Source: Usnea hakonensis
Lineage: Eukaryota; Ascomycota; Lecanoromycetes; Lecanorales; Parmeliaceae
DNA: 64,000 nucleotides
NCBI GenBank assembly: GCA_013423325.1
Contig: BLJB01000171.1
Span: 34,974-98,973 of the forward strand
Direction of reading: 5' to 3'
The position numbers and the translations under genes were made by a program. The number at the start of each line of letters is the position of its first letter. Positions within the stretch are counted from its first letter, which is position 1. Positions 23,534 through 34,841 of the stretch are shown piece after piece. The notes below the pieces were generated by a model that saw nothing but the letters and a program-made list of their open reading frames with translations, did no database searches and had not been told where the DNA came from.

Positions 23534-26088
23534 ATGGCTAAATCTTTGAACGAGTCTCTGGCCAACTCGCAGCCTCCCGTGTCCGATGCCGGTCGTTCCT
23601 CGCCTAAAAGTACACAGCAGTCGTACTCCGCTGCGCAGCGAGAACCTTTAGCATCGCATGGAGTAAGGCACCAACCGGGCATCACATTCGCCGCTCAGGA
23701 CAAGCTCCCGAGACTCCCAATACCAGATCTCGAAAGCACCCTCAAAAAATACCAGGATGTGCTCCGACCACTCCAAAGCAAACGTGAACAAGAAGATACC
23801 GCTGCGGCGGCACAAGAGTTCTTCAAAGGTGAAGGTCTTGAGCTGCAAGCGAGACTTAAGAAATATGCCACCGGGAAAACAAGCTACATCGAGCAATTTT
23901 GTACGTCTTCAAACAATCTTCTTAACTATGTGCTTGCGACTTCCGGCGTTTTCGAGACTGACAGCTTTCTATCAGGGTACGACTCTTATCTGAACTTTGA
24001 CAATCCCGTCGTTCTGAACCTTAATCCATTCTTCCTTCTTGAGGATGACCCGACGCCAGCTCGAAATAATCAAGTCACACGTGCCGCGTCTCTAGTTATA
24101 TCTGCTCTATGTTTCGTTCGCGCTGTCCGCAAGGAAGAGCTACCACCAGACACATTGAAAGGGAGCCCACTATGTATGTACCAGTATTCGAGACTCTTTG
24201 GCACCGCTCGCGTACCAACAGAGAATGGATGTCATATTGGGCAAGATAGCAGCGCGAAGCATGTTGTCGTGCTTTGTAAGGGGCAATTCTATTGGTTCGA
24301 TGTTTTAGACAACAAAGCAGACCTCATCATGACAGAGAAAGATATGGCACTGAACTTGCAGGTCATTGTCGACGATGCCGAGGAGACACCAATTCCAGAT
24401 GCCGCGAGAGGTGCTCTTGGGGTACTAAGTACTGAGAACCGAAAAATCTGGTCAGGTCTTCGTGATGTCCTAACCAGAGACGCCGACTCAAACAACGCCG
24501 ACTGTCTAGGCATTGTGGATTCTGCTTTGTTCATCTTGTGTCTTGACTATACCGAGCCACAAACAAGCGCCCAGCTCTGCGGGAACATGCTCTGCGGCAC
24601 GAACGAGGTTGTGAAAGGCGTCCAAGTTGGGACTTGCACGAATCGATGGTACGATAAACTGCAGATCATTGTATGCAAGAATGGTAGTGCAGGTATCAAT
24701 TTTGAGCATACCGGCGTCGATGGTCACACAGTTCTACGATTTGCTAGCGACGTTTACACAGACACCATTCTACGATTCGCTAAGAGTATCAACGGGCAGG
24801 CGCCCAGTTTGTGGGCATCGGACAGTCCCGACCCATCAAAAAGGGATCCAGATAGCTTTGGAGACGTCAGCACAACGCCACATAAGTTAGAATGGGACAT
24901 GCTACCGGAGCTCAGTACTGCATTACGGTTTGCTGAAACAAGGCTAGCGGATCTTATTCAGCAAAACGAATTCCAAACATTGGAATTCACTGGATACGGA
25001 AAGAATTTCATGACCTCAAGCGGGTTTTCTCCAGACGCTTTCGTCCAAATGGCATTCCAAGCCGCCTATTACGGTCTCTATGGCCGTGCGGAAAATGTCT
25101 ACGAGCCAGCTATGACCAAAGTCTTTCTCCACGGCAGGACCGAAGCCATACGTGCCGTCTCTCCAGAGTCTGCGGACTTCGTTCGCACCTTTTGGGGCGA
25201 GAATCCTGCCACCCAAAAGGTCGAGACTCTGCGAAAAGCAGCACTAAAGCATACAGCCCATACAAAAGAATGTGCCAAAGCGCTGGGTCAAGACCGCCAC
25301 CTGTATGCTCTTTACTGCGTCTGGCAGCGCGCCGTCGACGAAGAAGGGGCCGAGGCTGCAAGCAGCAATGGCCTGAGCTCGAATGGCTACTCGAGCCCAG
25401 TAGACGCGGGGTCAGAGGTTGGATCTCCCAACCGTAATTCTTTCGCCAAAGAAGACCGTTCCGTTTCGCCGTCTCCGCATGCCAAGCAGCCTACTCAACA
25501 GATGCCTGGCCTGTTCGCCGACAGCGGGTGGGAAAAAATCAACACAACCATCATCTCCACCTCCAACTGTGGCAATCCTGCCCTCAGACACTTCGGGTTT
25601 GGTCCTAGCTCCGCAGACGGCTTTGGTATTGGTTACATTATCAAAGATGATTCAATATCTATTTGTGCAAGTAGCAAGCACAGACAGACGAAACGATTCA
25701 TTGATGCACTGGAGGGCTATTTTCTGGAGATTAGAAGACTCCTAAAGTTGACCATGCAAAAGAATAGGAGTCCAAAGGCTAGCCGAGCGAGGGAGGCGGA
25801 GAGACCAGATGTTATGCCAAAGAGAGGGAGGGCGATCAAGGGAGAAAACGAGCCTGTCGACGATGTGAAGGAGGAGAGTGACGATGATGGATTGGGTGGT
25901 TGTGAGTATTCCCCAAGCGATCTTTTGGGACATATTGCTGATAATGTTCACCAGACGGCTTCTTCGATGCGGGCATGCTGCTTCAAGCGCTCAAGGCTAG
26001 CCAAGAGGGAAAAAATAGGCCGAGCGAGAAGGCAATAGGCAATGCGCGACGGGCTATTGGGAAGAAATTGAGGTTGAGCGAGTACTAG
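23534..26088 (+). CDS. Carnitine O-acetyltransferase (FacC/Yat2-like)
   Basis: Exons 23534-25901 and 25955-26088 give 833 residues. The choline/carnitine acyltransferase fold is clear: LPRLPIPDLESTLKKYQ at the N-terminus, the catalytic His in NFEHTGVDGHTVLRF, the tyrosine-rich AAYYGLYGRAENVYEPAMT with R-T-E nearby, and STSNCGNPALRHFGFGP. The enzyme moves acetyl groups between CoA and carnitine, needed to shuttle acetyl units from peroxisome and cytosol to mitochondria during growth on acetate or fatty acids. No N-terminal presequence and no C-terminal PTS1 (ends LSEY) are seen, and an extended Ser/Asp/Lys-rich C-terminus fits the cytosolic FacC/Yat2 branch; this is inference. The start at 23534 was chosen for its ACCATGG context; in-frame ATGs exist at 23513 and 23363. 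Reading straight through at 25902 gives a spurious tail; the spliced tail restores GYGFFDAGMLLQALKAS. Confidence 0.92.
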
Positions 26089-26171
26089 GCTGTCATTGTA
26101 AAAGCGCGTTGGAGGGTAAGATTTACAAGCAACTTCTGGAGGCAAATGCCAGGAACGCAATAGCGAGTGGC

Positions 26172-27560
26172 TTAGTTACTGTCACTTCCCATTAGCTCTG
26201 CCAATTCTCTTTCCTCGTCGTCTGTCATCAGCCCCTTCTTTTGTGCTACCTCCTCTTCCTTCTCAGCCCCCTTCTCTGCCTCGTCAGCTTCCCTCACGGC
26301 CTTGCCCAGATCCTCGGCCTTTAACGACCATCGCCTGATAGTAGCGTCTATGCTCACTGTCACCACCATCTGACCTATCAACACCATCCCTGTGATTTCG
26401 TCAAAATGGCCGGAGAATTTATGGTGCAACTTGCCACTCGCCCTGTGCCAAATCTTCAAATCTTCATCTCTTCCTGCGCTCAGGACCCAACCACCTCTTT
26501 CGTCGACGGCCACTGCTCGGACGTAGTCTCCATGAACGAGCATGGTGTCAGCTTGCCACCCTCTTTCCCTTGCCAGGCACTTGACGCTACCGTCGGCGCT
26601 TGCCGTCCATAAGTCGTCGTCAGCATCGAAATATAATCTGTAGACGCTAGTCTCGTGCTGGAGGATAGGTTTGTCCGTCTCCACTTCACTAGCGGTAGAG
26701 AAGTCGTTGCTGATACACCACCTCCTAATTTCTCTGTCGCTCCCCGCACTCAATATCGCTATCGATGTCTCATCATGTTCCGCTAACGGCGATGATGGGC
26801 ACGTAATGGGGTCGACAGCCAAGTCCAAAATCCCTCTCGTGTGCCCTCCTTTCAGAGTGTGTAGCTTTTCGCCGGATGTTATATCCCAGAGGATGATGGA
26901 AGCATCTGCCGAGCCAGATATGAGAACCTCGGTACCATTGACACGAACGCAAAGAAGAGCTTTCACGAAGTCGGAATGGCCAAAGTAGCGGCGCTTCAAG
27001 GCTCGCGAAGTTGTATTCCAGGACCAGATTGATTTATCCCAGCATCCAGCGAAGATGGAGTCACTGCTGGATGTGGTTGAGAAGGCGAGCGAGGTCAGGG
27101 GTGCCGTCGGTCCACGATAGACATGGGAGGTTTCAGCAGCCTTTGAAAAGCAGAGCTCTTAGCGGGACATCAAGTTATGTATCGACAAGGTCACAGATCA
27201 TCTCACCCACTTCGAGTACTACCCTTCTTGCTGTCCCAGCACTTTCAGCTACGTAGACAGCATCGAGGTCGCCAGGATAGCAGATGACGGCGAGGATTTT
27301 ACTTTGCAGACGGATTGGAGAGCCATGGTGGTTTTTGGCTTTGAGGCTTTTGCGGCTGATTTCTGCTAGAGAATGACTGGCGAGAGGTCAGTGGCTACAA
27401 GTGTTTTTCTTTCCGCTCCGCCCTTTTTCTTCCCCTCAATATTTTCAATGTCGACAGGAGGGAAGCTACCTGGTTTGGAAGAAATGATCTGGATCTGAGG
27501 ATTTGGACATTTTCCTGCGAGGCGGATGTGTCGTGCAGATGAGGTCCTCAAGGGATGCAC
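26172..27560 (-). CDS. WD40-repeat protein, function unknown
   Basis: Visible exons are about 27560-27470, 27365-27211 and 27140-26172. Blades include SLAFSTTSSSDSIFAGCWD with SIWSWN, LISGSADASIILWD, AILSAGSDREIRRW, LWTASADGSVKC, WVLSAGRDEDLKIWHR and VVTVSIDATIRRW, so six to seven repeats form one propeller. The C-terminus is a charged helix ending EERELAELMGSDSN. The reading frame has a stop just upstream of 27560 and no ATG, so a first coding exon is missing; I could not choose between ATGs at about 27600-27660. The gene converges on the carnitine acetyltransferase with an 83-bp gap. I do not know a specific orthologue. Confidence 0.7.
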
Positions 27561-28833
27561 AACACTGAATACCTAGTCAGACACGCCTACTGTAAATTAC
27601 AATGCTGAAGTGGTTGTGAGCCAACATTGTGAACGCATCTGCAGTGTACGAGTACAGCATACATATATTTAACGTCTTCCCTTCATACTACCTTGTGTTT
27701 CGCCAAGTCCTCCTGTCTACAGTCTTCCACTTCAAATTGACTTGTACTTCAAAGTGGACAGTGTCTTATCCTGTCGGTATACGGCTTGTCCGTTCTGCTA
27801 CTCTGTCGCGGATGGCTTGATCCATCATTCCATCTAAGCTCCAACCATCTAGCCCTCCACCTAGTCTTCCACCTAGTCTTCCACCCAGTGACTCAAGGCA
27901 GCAGCTATCATAACGAAGCCTAGGAAGTTCGAGCAGTGACAAAGTATATATTACTTATTGAGGAAGAAAAGCTCGATTTGAAGAAAAGACAACTTGCTAA
28001 ATGTAAGACTGCTCCACAAGGAATGGGGCGCCGTCGACAAACCAGCGAAGATACCCATCTACAGGGCCGCAGAGTCAACAAGGACAATTTCGTGAAGCTC
28101 GATATGGTGGTAATGTCGTACGGGCTACCGCTTTGGCCTCAAACATACCCTACTCTAGTGGCTAACGGCAGTGAACTCCTTCACATTGCTTGTACTCGCG
28201 TTAGAGGTCATATTGACACCCTCATAAAGTAGGCTGCTCTCAGAAAACACCCCCAAACAACATTACCGAGCAGACTTATACTTCTGAAGCGGGAGCGTGT
28301 GTAAAGATCCTCTCCAATATTTGCAAGGCATAGCCGATTTCTTCATTCCATATCAAGATGATAACCTTTTGCAGGACTTCTCGAATGTTGATCGAACAGC
28401 CATGTCGTTCCATTCTCCTTGGTTTCTCACACACACACATATATATAGACATAATTGCATAGCGATCAGTGACGCTTGCATAGTCAAGTCACTCCATTAG
28501 GGAAACACCCACTATCCACGACTTCTCTTCGCATGTTTCCCTGATGACGATCCATTGGTACTGAGGGTGTTTTGCCTCATTCTAAGCCTGTCCAAGGATC
28601 GAGCCTGCGAGAAATGCATTTAATCCCCAATTAGGCTAAGTTCAAGTATCAGAGCAGAAATTTGCTCACATCTAATCCTTTAGTGCATTATTTCGTACGA
28701 GAACAAATCCTCCGAGTCGCTCTTGCGATCCCACATCACTGCTGGTACCCAAAATACTCTGTCAATCCATACTCGAACCATTCCTAGAAATCCAATCAGA
28801 AGACCTATACAGCTTCGAAACTTACCAAAGCAA
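27561..28833. other. Intergenic; probably contains the WD40 gene's first exon
   Basis: No supported gene. Features seen are a small tandem CCACCTAGTCTT repeat (about 27848-27890), GTACGAGTAC at 27646-27655, and a short CA/TA dinucleotide run near 28429-28446. An open frame at 27936-28232 (+) is Lys/Arg-rich without recognisable similarity and is not called. Confidence 0.45.
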
Positions 28834-29127
28834 ATGGCTTCGGAGCATGATTCTCCTGTCCACGTTAGAATTTCGTTCCGCGCCCTCATCTTCGCCCCTT
28901 TGATCGTGGTTGGGCTCCTCGTTCTGCTCGCTTCTTGGTTGGCCATTCTCAGCCTTTTCTCCTGGCTGTCGTCCAAGATTCAGGAGTACCGTGCGCGGCG
29001 ACGCATCGACGATGCTCTTGCACGAACCGAGGAGAATGACATGGTCGAGACCCGTCATGTCGAGAACGGTATGTGGCAATTATCGTGGAAGACTCGGCAA
29101 GTAGCTAACATGGGACAAGGTTCCTAG
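28834..29127 (+). CDS. Small single-pass membrane protein, unknown
   Basis: Exon 1 is 28834-29068 and exon 2 is 29120-29127, split by a 51-nt intron (GTATGT donor, GCTAAC branch point, ACAAG acceptor); splicing yields 80 residues ending ENGS. One strong hydrophobic segment (about residues 17-44, ALIFAPLIVVGLLVLLASWL onwards) is followed by a basic then acidic tail (EYRARRRIDDALARTEEND). I do not recognise it. The good intron supports a real transcript. It is the first of several small membrane-type frames in a row. Confidence 0.5.
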   Translation: MASEHDSPVHVRISFRALIFAPLIVVGLLVLLASWLAILSLFSWLSSKIQEYRARRRIDDALARTEENDMVETRHVENGMWQLSWKTRQVANMGQGS

Positions 29128-29963
29128 CGCGACGGGGGAGCTGAAACTGACACCGAAGACCTTGGGGTCTCTGTCGATGCTTTCATCGAGGGGTGGGCCT
29201 ATTGGGTGATAGATGCATAATCATCACCAATGTTCCTGGCTGAACACCGTGTTTTTCTAGTATCTCTTCGAAGTGCAAGATTCATCGAAAACAGGCATTC
29301 ACTCATGTGGTCAATACTTCATTGGGGTTCTCTCTACTTTGAGTGAATCACTTTATGTTGGACTGACTGGATAGTGTGAAATGACGAATTTAAATCGAAT
29401 CACTATAAGTCTTGAATTCGGTTGCCCTTTACACTGCGATTTCTAATCCATCTACCATCACGCTCTCTTTATGAAGCCAAGTTTGAGGCCTTGCCATCAC
29501 GGTAAAATGCGTTTCTATGTCGCAAAATTTTCTATTCCGATCTCATATTTCTGGAGAAAAGATACGACGTTGAGGAATAGCAGTCTGCCGTAGATAAGTC
29601 AATGGCAGACACGGCTCCTTGGGCTGCCAGATGCCGGCGGTGTCGCTCCAGCCTTGCGGCATGGCTTGTTTCTGGCCCCGCTTGATGGCATGTGCTAGTT
29701 GAGAAGAGGCTTGCGCAATTGTGGATCTGAGAATGCAATGTAAAAGCCTGGCCGAAAAAATTTGAGCACATTGGACTTGTGACGATGTGGACGCGACGAC
29801 GCTATTTACGATCCACTTCTTTGCATAGGTATCCATTATAAAAACTGCCTGGAATCCAAGCTTTCTCAAAACCTCCCCCCTCCTCCTCCTCCAGCTCCAA
29901 TAGATAATAGTGTCTAATAGATCCCTAATTGGAGGTACCACTTTGGTAAGCATACCAGCAGAC
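29128..29963. other. Intergenic
   Basis: No supported gene. An overlapping minus-strand open frame (29543-30247) lacks any domain pattern. Confidence 0.4.
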
Positions 29964-30485
29964 ATGCCCGCCCAAGGACTCGTCGTTGGTTTGGGTTGGT
30001 GTATGTGGGGGAGGACCAAAGCCTCTACCAAAGCCTCGACCTCTCGGCTCCGAATCCGAGATGTCCTAGCAGAGGAGCAGACACCGGGTACATTGCAGAA
30101 GACGAAGTCTACTACATTCCATGACACTAACTTTGGGGGGCAAGAAGCAGAACCTGCCAATTCGGATGCCATCGCCGCCGTTGTCGTATTGCTTAGCTTC
30201 TTCGTGGGACTTGCAATCGTCGTCGTGATTGTTGCCAGAGTGATCAAGGGACGTGGCGGTTCCGAGCGACGCTCTTTGGCCGCTGATCAAGAATGGCTCA
30301 GCGGGACGGGGAAAGGTACGTCGCTGTCGTATATGCAGTTTGGGTGGGTGTGTGCGGGACTAATGGCGAGGACTTTGAAGCACCTGGCATGCACGAGGAT
30401 GATCTCTCGCCAGATCATCGGGCGAGTCATGAGGCTGGATACTTTGAGGGGCAGGGATGTAGTCGTTGTTGAATCGAGACTATGA
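29964..30485 (+). CDS. Possible small membrane protein, unknown
   Basis: From the ATG at 29964 the frame holds a Ser/Thr/Lys-rich N-terminal part and one strong hydrophobic segment at residues about 69-92 (AIAAVVVLLSFFVGLAIVVV), followed by a basic stop-transfer patch (KGRGGSERR). A GTACGT donor-like site at about 30315 and a second coding-like frame ending near 30472 (DFEAPGMHEDDLSPDHR) suggest the C-terminus is spliced, but I could not find an acceptor that fits the phase. The exact C-terminus is therefore unknown. Confidence 0.35.
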   Translation: MPAQGLVVGLGWCMWGRTKASTKASTSRLRIRDVLAEEQTPGTLQKTKSTTFHDTNFGGQEAEPANSDAIAAVVVLLSFFVGLAIVVVIVARVIKGRGGSERRSLAADQEWLSGTGKGTSLSYMQFGWVCAGLMARTLKHLACTRMISRQIIGRVMRLDTLRGRDVVVVESRL

Positions 30486-30796
30486 CTTTCCGGATGGATG
30501 AGACGCTGCGAACCGGTTTCAGGATTTCAAGGCCAGGTTTTAGACATCCTAGTGGCGGTGTTGGAGGTCTTGAGTGAGTATGAGGCGGCGGAGGAGGAAC
30601 TCTGGACACAGAGCAGGATGTAATACATAATGGAATTTTCGAGATTTTCAGAAATACTGCATTATTCTAATATCGCATATTAACGAGGTCTCCTCTCCTT
30701 CTCTCTTCTTTTGAACTTCAGCAGATCAACCCACTCGTACTCGTCTCCAATCTCATCAAGTCAAACATCGAAAGCAACCAAAAAATCCGATCGAAC

Positions 30797-31189
30797 ATGC
30801 TCAATCTAACGCACGCCCTTACCTACTGGCAACGGCTCACCAACATCACCTGGGACATCCCTCGCGAGCACTCCGATCCTGCCCCAAGAGATTCCTCGTC
30901 CAAATACCACATGCTCTTTCTCATTGGCCTCACCGCCACGATTATCTTCTACATCCTTGACCTTGTGGAGTCTAAGGGTAGGAATCAAATGCAGGACAAC
31001 AGGCTTGCTGTCCTCGAGGATGGCATGATGGGCAGGCTCTTGCCATCCACAAGAGCATGTTCACTTGATGACGACGACGACTTCAAGCTTCCACCGCCTG
31101 CGTACGAGGTTTGTGATGGGTTTCCTGAAGACTGGGAAGGGGTTGTGCAAAGGGGGGATGTACTGCAGAGTGTAATGGTTCATACATAG
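30797..31189 (+). CDS. Possible small membrane protein with PPAY motif
   Basis: An uninterrupted frame of 130 residues. The N-terminal 35 residues contain two potential N-glycosylation sites (NLT, NIT), then a hydrophobic segment at about 38-57 (HMLFLIGLTATIIFYILDL), an acidic stretch (SLDDDDDFK) and a PPPAY motif (residues 99-103). PPxY motifs bind WW domains of Rsp5/Nedd4 ubiquitin ligases in known adaptor proteins; a role here is inference. No homologue is recognised. Confidence 0.4.
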   Translation: MLNLTHALTYWQRLTNITWDIPREHSDPAPRDSSSKYHMLFLIGLTATIIFYILDLVESKGRNQMQDNRLAVLEDGMMGRLLPSTRACSLDDDDDFKLPPPAYEVCDGFPEDWEGVVQRGDVLQSVMVHT

Positions 31190-31494
31190 TATAAGCAGGG
31201 CTGTGGGGATGCTGGAAATGGATCATATTCTCTCATAGAGAAATGGACAGTTTTCGAATTGCTAAGGATGTGGAGTCTGGAACAGAAAAGTGGAATATTC
31301 TAGACCCACGCACATAATAAGAACCAAACCTCTCCACATTGACATCACTTACTGCGGTGCATCTTCCACATAGTCAAACATCCATCCCAACGTTCTTTTT
31401 TTTGGCGAAGGCACATCCATCCCAAGCCAGGCCGGGCTACTTTACTTGAGCCTCAAGTCGGACACGCTTCCCTGCGTTCAACATCAAAACTACC

Positions 31495-31746
31495 ATGTGC
31501 CACTCGTCCCACGTCATGAGGCATTCTGGCTATCGACACTTCAGCCCTCCCAAACCTGCGGCACAGGGCCATGAGTCGAGCAGTATCGGCTTCTGTGTGC
31601 ATATATTCTTGCTTTTCTGCTGCTTCCTGGTCAGCATGCACTGGGCGTGGCTGTCTTATAGTAAGCGACGAGAGGATCGGCGGAAGGGAGACGAAGAGCA
31701 GTGCTGCATATTGCTGTATGAAACGGAGGGTGGAAAAATAAGGTAA
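31495..31746 (+). CDS. Possible small membrane protein, unknown
   Basis: The frame of 83 residues has a hydrophobic segment at about 32-54 (GFCVHIFLLFCCFLVSMHW) followed by basic residues (SKRREDRRKGD). A competing frame of similar size lies on the other strand. There is no intron or homology support; it is listed because it is the fourth such frame in tandem. Confidence 0.25.
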   Translation: MCHSSHVMRHSGYRHFSPPKPAAQGHESSSIGFCVHIFLLFCCFLVSMHWAWLSYSKRREDRRKGDEEQCCILLYETEGGKIR

Positions 31747-32044
31747 TATATTTATTAGCCTCCTTGTACGAGTACGGAAATTAAGAACCTGCCTTAAGGT
31801 GTGCATACGCCTACCTTACTCGGAACGTCTACAGCTCTATGCCTCGTGTTTGACAAATCAATGAGATTGAGGTCAGTCCATACTTGACACAAAAATAAGA
31901 ATTAAGATGAACATACCTTAGATATGTGGAGATAAATGCCGATTACTTTACCATGTACGAGTACCATGTAAGGTAAGGTACGTAATAACACTAATTAGAA
32001 GACGGTTCCTGCTTGTTTGAGAATTGTCCATGTCAGCGCCGATC

Positions 32045-32074
32045 ATTGCCATTGCCATTGCCATTGCCATTGCT
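32045..32074. repeat. ATTGCC hexanucleotide microsatellite
   Basis: Five tandem copies of ATTGCC lie in a non-coding stretch (31747-32283) that otherwise holds a GTACGAGTAC word at 31955 and AGGTAAGGTA at 31971. Confidence 0.9.
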
Positions 32075-32283
32075 GTGCTCTCACAGTCACACTTCTCACA
32101 CACCTGCATCATCATCATCCAACCACATGACGCCCTATAATATGCCCTCGTCATTAACTTGTTGCTGTAATTGTCACTCATTCTTCATCCAACTTCTCCT
32201 TCTCGAGAGCTCACCCTCCACCCACTGCTGCGCCTTCTCAACACCAGCTGCAGAAGACACAACCTACAAAGCAATTCCACATT

Positions 32284-32898
32284 ATGTCTCTCAGCATTCA
32301 AATTAATGAAACATCCCACATCTCTCACATGTCCCACACGTCCCCCACATCTCCCGCATCCCACATATCCCACACATCTCACAAATCCCACACGTCGACA
32401 CACCACATCACTGTGCCAACGACGAACCCGACCACCCCTGCCTTCGCCGTCGCCAACCCCCAATGCACCCAAGACAACAAGCTCCGTGCCCTCATAACCA
32501 ATTGAGAGGATGCATCGACTTTTTGTCCTCTCTATCTCGGGTCTCAATCCCACGTCTCGGTCTTACCGATCTACGTAAGCCATTTTGGGCGTCCCCAGAT
32601 CAAAAGCGCCTGTTCATGTTTCGAAGCCGGCAGCAGCGCGGTAAGAAGCGCAGCGCAAATCATGAAGACAGAGGCTGAGTCGACCTTGACCATCAAGACG
32701 CCATCATCAAGAACGACGGAAATACCAAAGGATTCTTCTGCACCATCTTCGAAACCGAGAACGAGTGCAGCTAGAGAAAGCATGACTGAGGGAAAGAGAA
32801 CTAGTCCAGCGTCAGTCCCCTCCCCCAGTCGATTTGCGGTGATTGCGGTGTCGATGCTGGTGATCTTTCCGGGACTAGCGGTTTTGAACGGCGTCTAG
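32284..32898 (+). CDS. Doubtful Ser/Thr/His-rich ORF with hydrophobic tail
   Basis: A single frame runs from the ATG at 32284 to the stop at 32896 with one in-frame TGA (32503-32505). The first part is a degenerate repeat of Ser-His-Thr/Met-Ser units encoded by a TCCCACA-type 9-bp period. The last part is Lys/Ser/Thr-rich and ends in a hydrophobic segment (FAVIAVSMLVIFPGLAVL) four residues from the C-terminus, as in tail-anchored proteins. Either an intron removes the TGA (donor-like GTAAGC near 32575, no clean pairing found) or two separate reading frames or a pseudogene are present. No family recognised. Confidence 0.25.
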
Positions 32899-33383
32899 AT
32901 GCGGTTTAGGTGGTTCTTGGCCGTCGTGGAGCTCTTGGTGAAGGAATTTTGCAAGTTCAAGAGAAATTTTTTAGATCGGGATATCGTTTAAAGAAAGAGC
33001 TAGCGACCACGACTCAGCTTACACAGAGGCAGATAACCATAGAATGGCACGAAATCAAGAGGAGTACCATAAGGCCAGAATTACTGTAGCGGCTACATCA
33101 GAGCAGAGCATGCATAAAGAATTGACTGTTGAGTACAAACACCTATGAGACAATGCCGAACCTGGAGGAAACAAAGACCTCTATCCCCTTTGTCCTACGA
33201 CCATTAGTAGTGCTTAGGGTCCTTGCTTCCAAGCCAACAAGATTCGTATGACCAGGACCCTCTAACGCTCGTAAAATAGATCATGACTGTAGGGGAACAC
33301 AAGTTGTATACGTAAACCTCGTCGGAGCCAGGCCTTCCATCTTGACCATAATGCAATCTTTCCCTTCCCCAAGCTCCTCCTTC
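32899..33383. other. Intergenic; 3' flank of ypt1
   Basis: No coding signal recognised between the doubtful frame and the end of the Ypt1 gene. Confidence 0.5.
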
Positions 33384-34355
33384 TCAACAGCACCCGCCAG
33401 CCGACCCCGATTGCACTCCCTGGCCTTGTCCTACTTGGACAGTAGGTTTGTTGTTGACGGTTGTGGTGCCCATCCGCTCTTTGATCTGTCGAGCCATGGT
33501 CAAGAAGGCTTGTTCGACGTTGGAAGCGTTTTTCGCCGATGTTTCTAGGAAGGGAATGCCAAGACTGTCGGCAAACTCCTATTCGTCCATCATATATCAG
33601 TGATTGGTGTCGCTGATTTGCGAAAGCCATCTATCGGATATGTACCTTCGCAACCGTGTACTCCACGACCTTCTTGTCCGACATATCACTCTTGTTGCCC
33701 ACCAAAAGCTTGTTCACACCTTCGGTAGCGTAGCGGTCGATCTCTTGAAGCCACTGCTTGACATTATTGAAGGAATCCATATCAGTCACATCGTAGACAA
33801 CACAGATGCCATGTGCTCCGCGGTAGTAGGAGGATGTGATGGTTCGGAATCGCTCTTGACCTGCGGTATCCCACTAGCGCTTACATTAGTATCCGCAAAT
33901 AGAAAAAGGGTGACAGTTATGCATACGATCTGGAGTTTTACGGTCTTGCCATCGAGCTCGATCGTCCGAATTTTCTGGTGGGGCTTGTTAGCCAACTCTA
34001 TTTCAGGAGCAGATGTGCGGTTTTCAAACGCCATACAAAGTCGACACCAATAGTCGAGATGTAGCTCTCGGTGTACGTGTCGTCGGCAAATCGCAGCAGC
34101 AAGCAAGACTTTCCCACGCCAGAATCACCGATAAGGAGAAGCTTGAAGAGGTAATCGTATCTGAAAGGTGGCCATGGTTAGCGAGGCTGCAATGCACCCA
34201 GCGAACCATCGGCAAACGAGAGCTTGATGATTCTTCTAATATGGTCTCTGTGTGCTCTTGGGGAGGCAAGATAAGCTCTGTGAGTTTCAAAGGTCAGCGT
34301 TCTATGAGGCGAGCGTTTGGGTTCTTTGTTTTCCCACTCACTACTCTGGATTCAT
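33384..34355 (-). CDS. YPT1: Ypt1/Rab1 small GTPase
   Basis: Five exons (34355-34345, 34160-34037, 33974-33927, 33873-33646, 33578-33384) splice to 201 residues, the usual Ypt1 length. The P-loop GDSGVGKS, effector region [17 protein letters not shown]3 [10 protein letters not shown]4 NKSD, G5 ETSAKN and a C-terminal GGCC double-cysteine prenylation site are all present. Ypt1/Rab1 controls ER-to-Golgi transport and autophagosome initiation. The first exon is only 11 nt (MNPE) and is separated by a 184-nt intron that starts GTAGTG; it may hold a second small intron but no extra residues are needed. Confidence 0.96.
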
Positions 34356-34841
34356 GGTGACCGTTGCGAGATGTACTCTCTTAGAACAAGATGGAAAATA
34401 CGAATTTCTCTAAGAGTCTGCTTTCCAAAGTCTGATGTCACTATGAGCAGAAAAGGATGATGATGGGAGGTGATTCTCTCTAACGCCCAGACACAGGACA
34501 TCTAGGGCAAAGATAGTCGCTAGTCCATATTCGGCTGGGCTGGAATATTATCATTCAGCCTTACAAGGCGCCGTGACCACTGCAGAGCTCCGCCTCATGA
34601 CTGACAACATGAAGAATTCATCCTGGTCATCAGCACGCAGTTCACATGATGCAGCTTGGTCTTCTATGTCTTCAAAGTAACAGTGTAGGGACATCTTGAG
34701 GCTAGGTATCTACGCTTCTGGATTGTCATGATTCCAAGTCTTCAGACCGTACATCGGATTGTGGTAAGATACTTGAGCTTGACTCGTGACCATTCTTATC
34801 GTTGCTTTTGCGAGTACACATATCTTGTCACTTTTCCACTT
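34356..34841. promoter_or_regulatory. Upstream region of ypt1 and 3' flank of the aminopeptidase gene
   Basis: A 486-bp gap between two minus-strand genes. No specific motif can be supported. Confidence 0.4.

Noticed and set aside
25902..26038. C-terminal extension of carnitine acetyltransferase read without splicing
   Set aside because: Splicing at 25902/25954 gives a coherent tail ending LSEY; the unspliced tail has no such pattern.
29543..30247. 234-codon minus-strand open frame
   Set aside because: No domain or homology pattern, and the opposite strand has a better hydrophobic-segment frame. Neither is strong.
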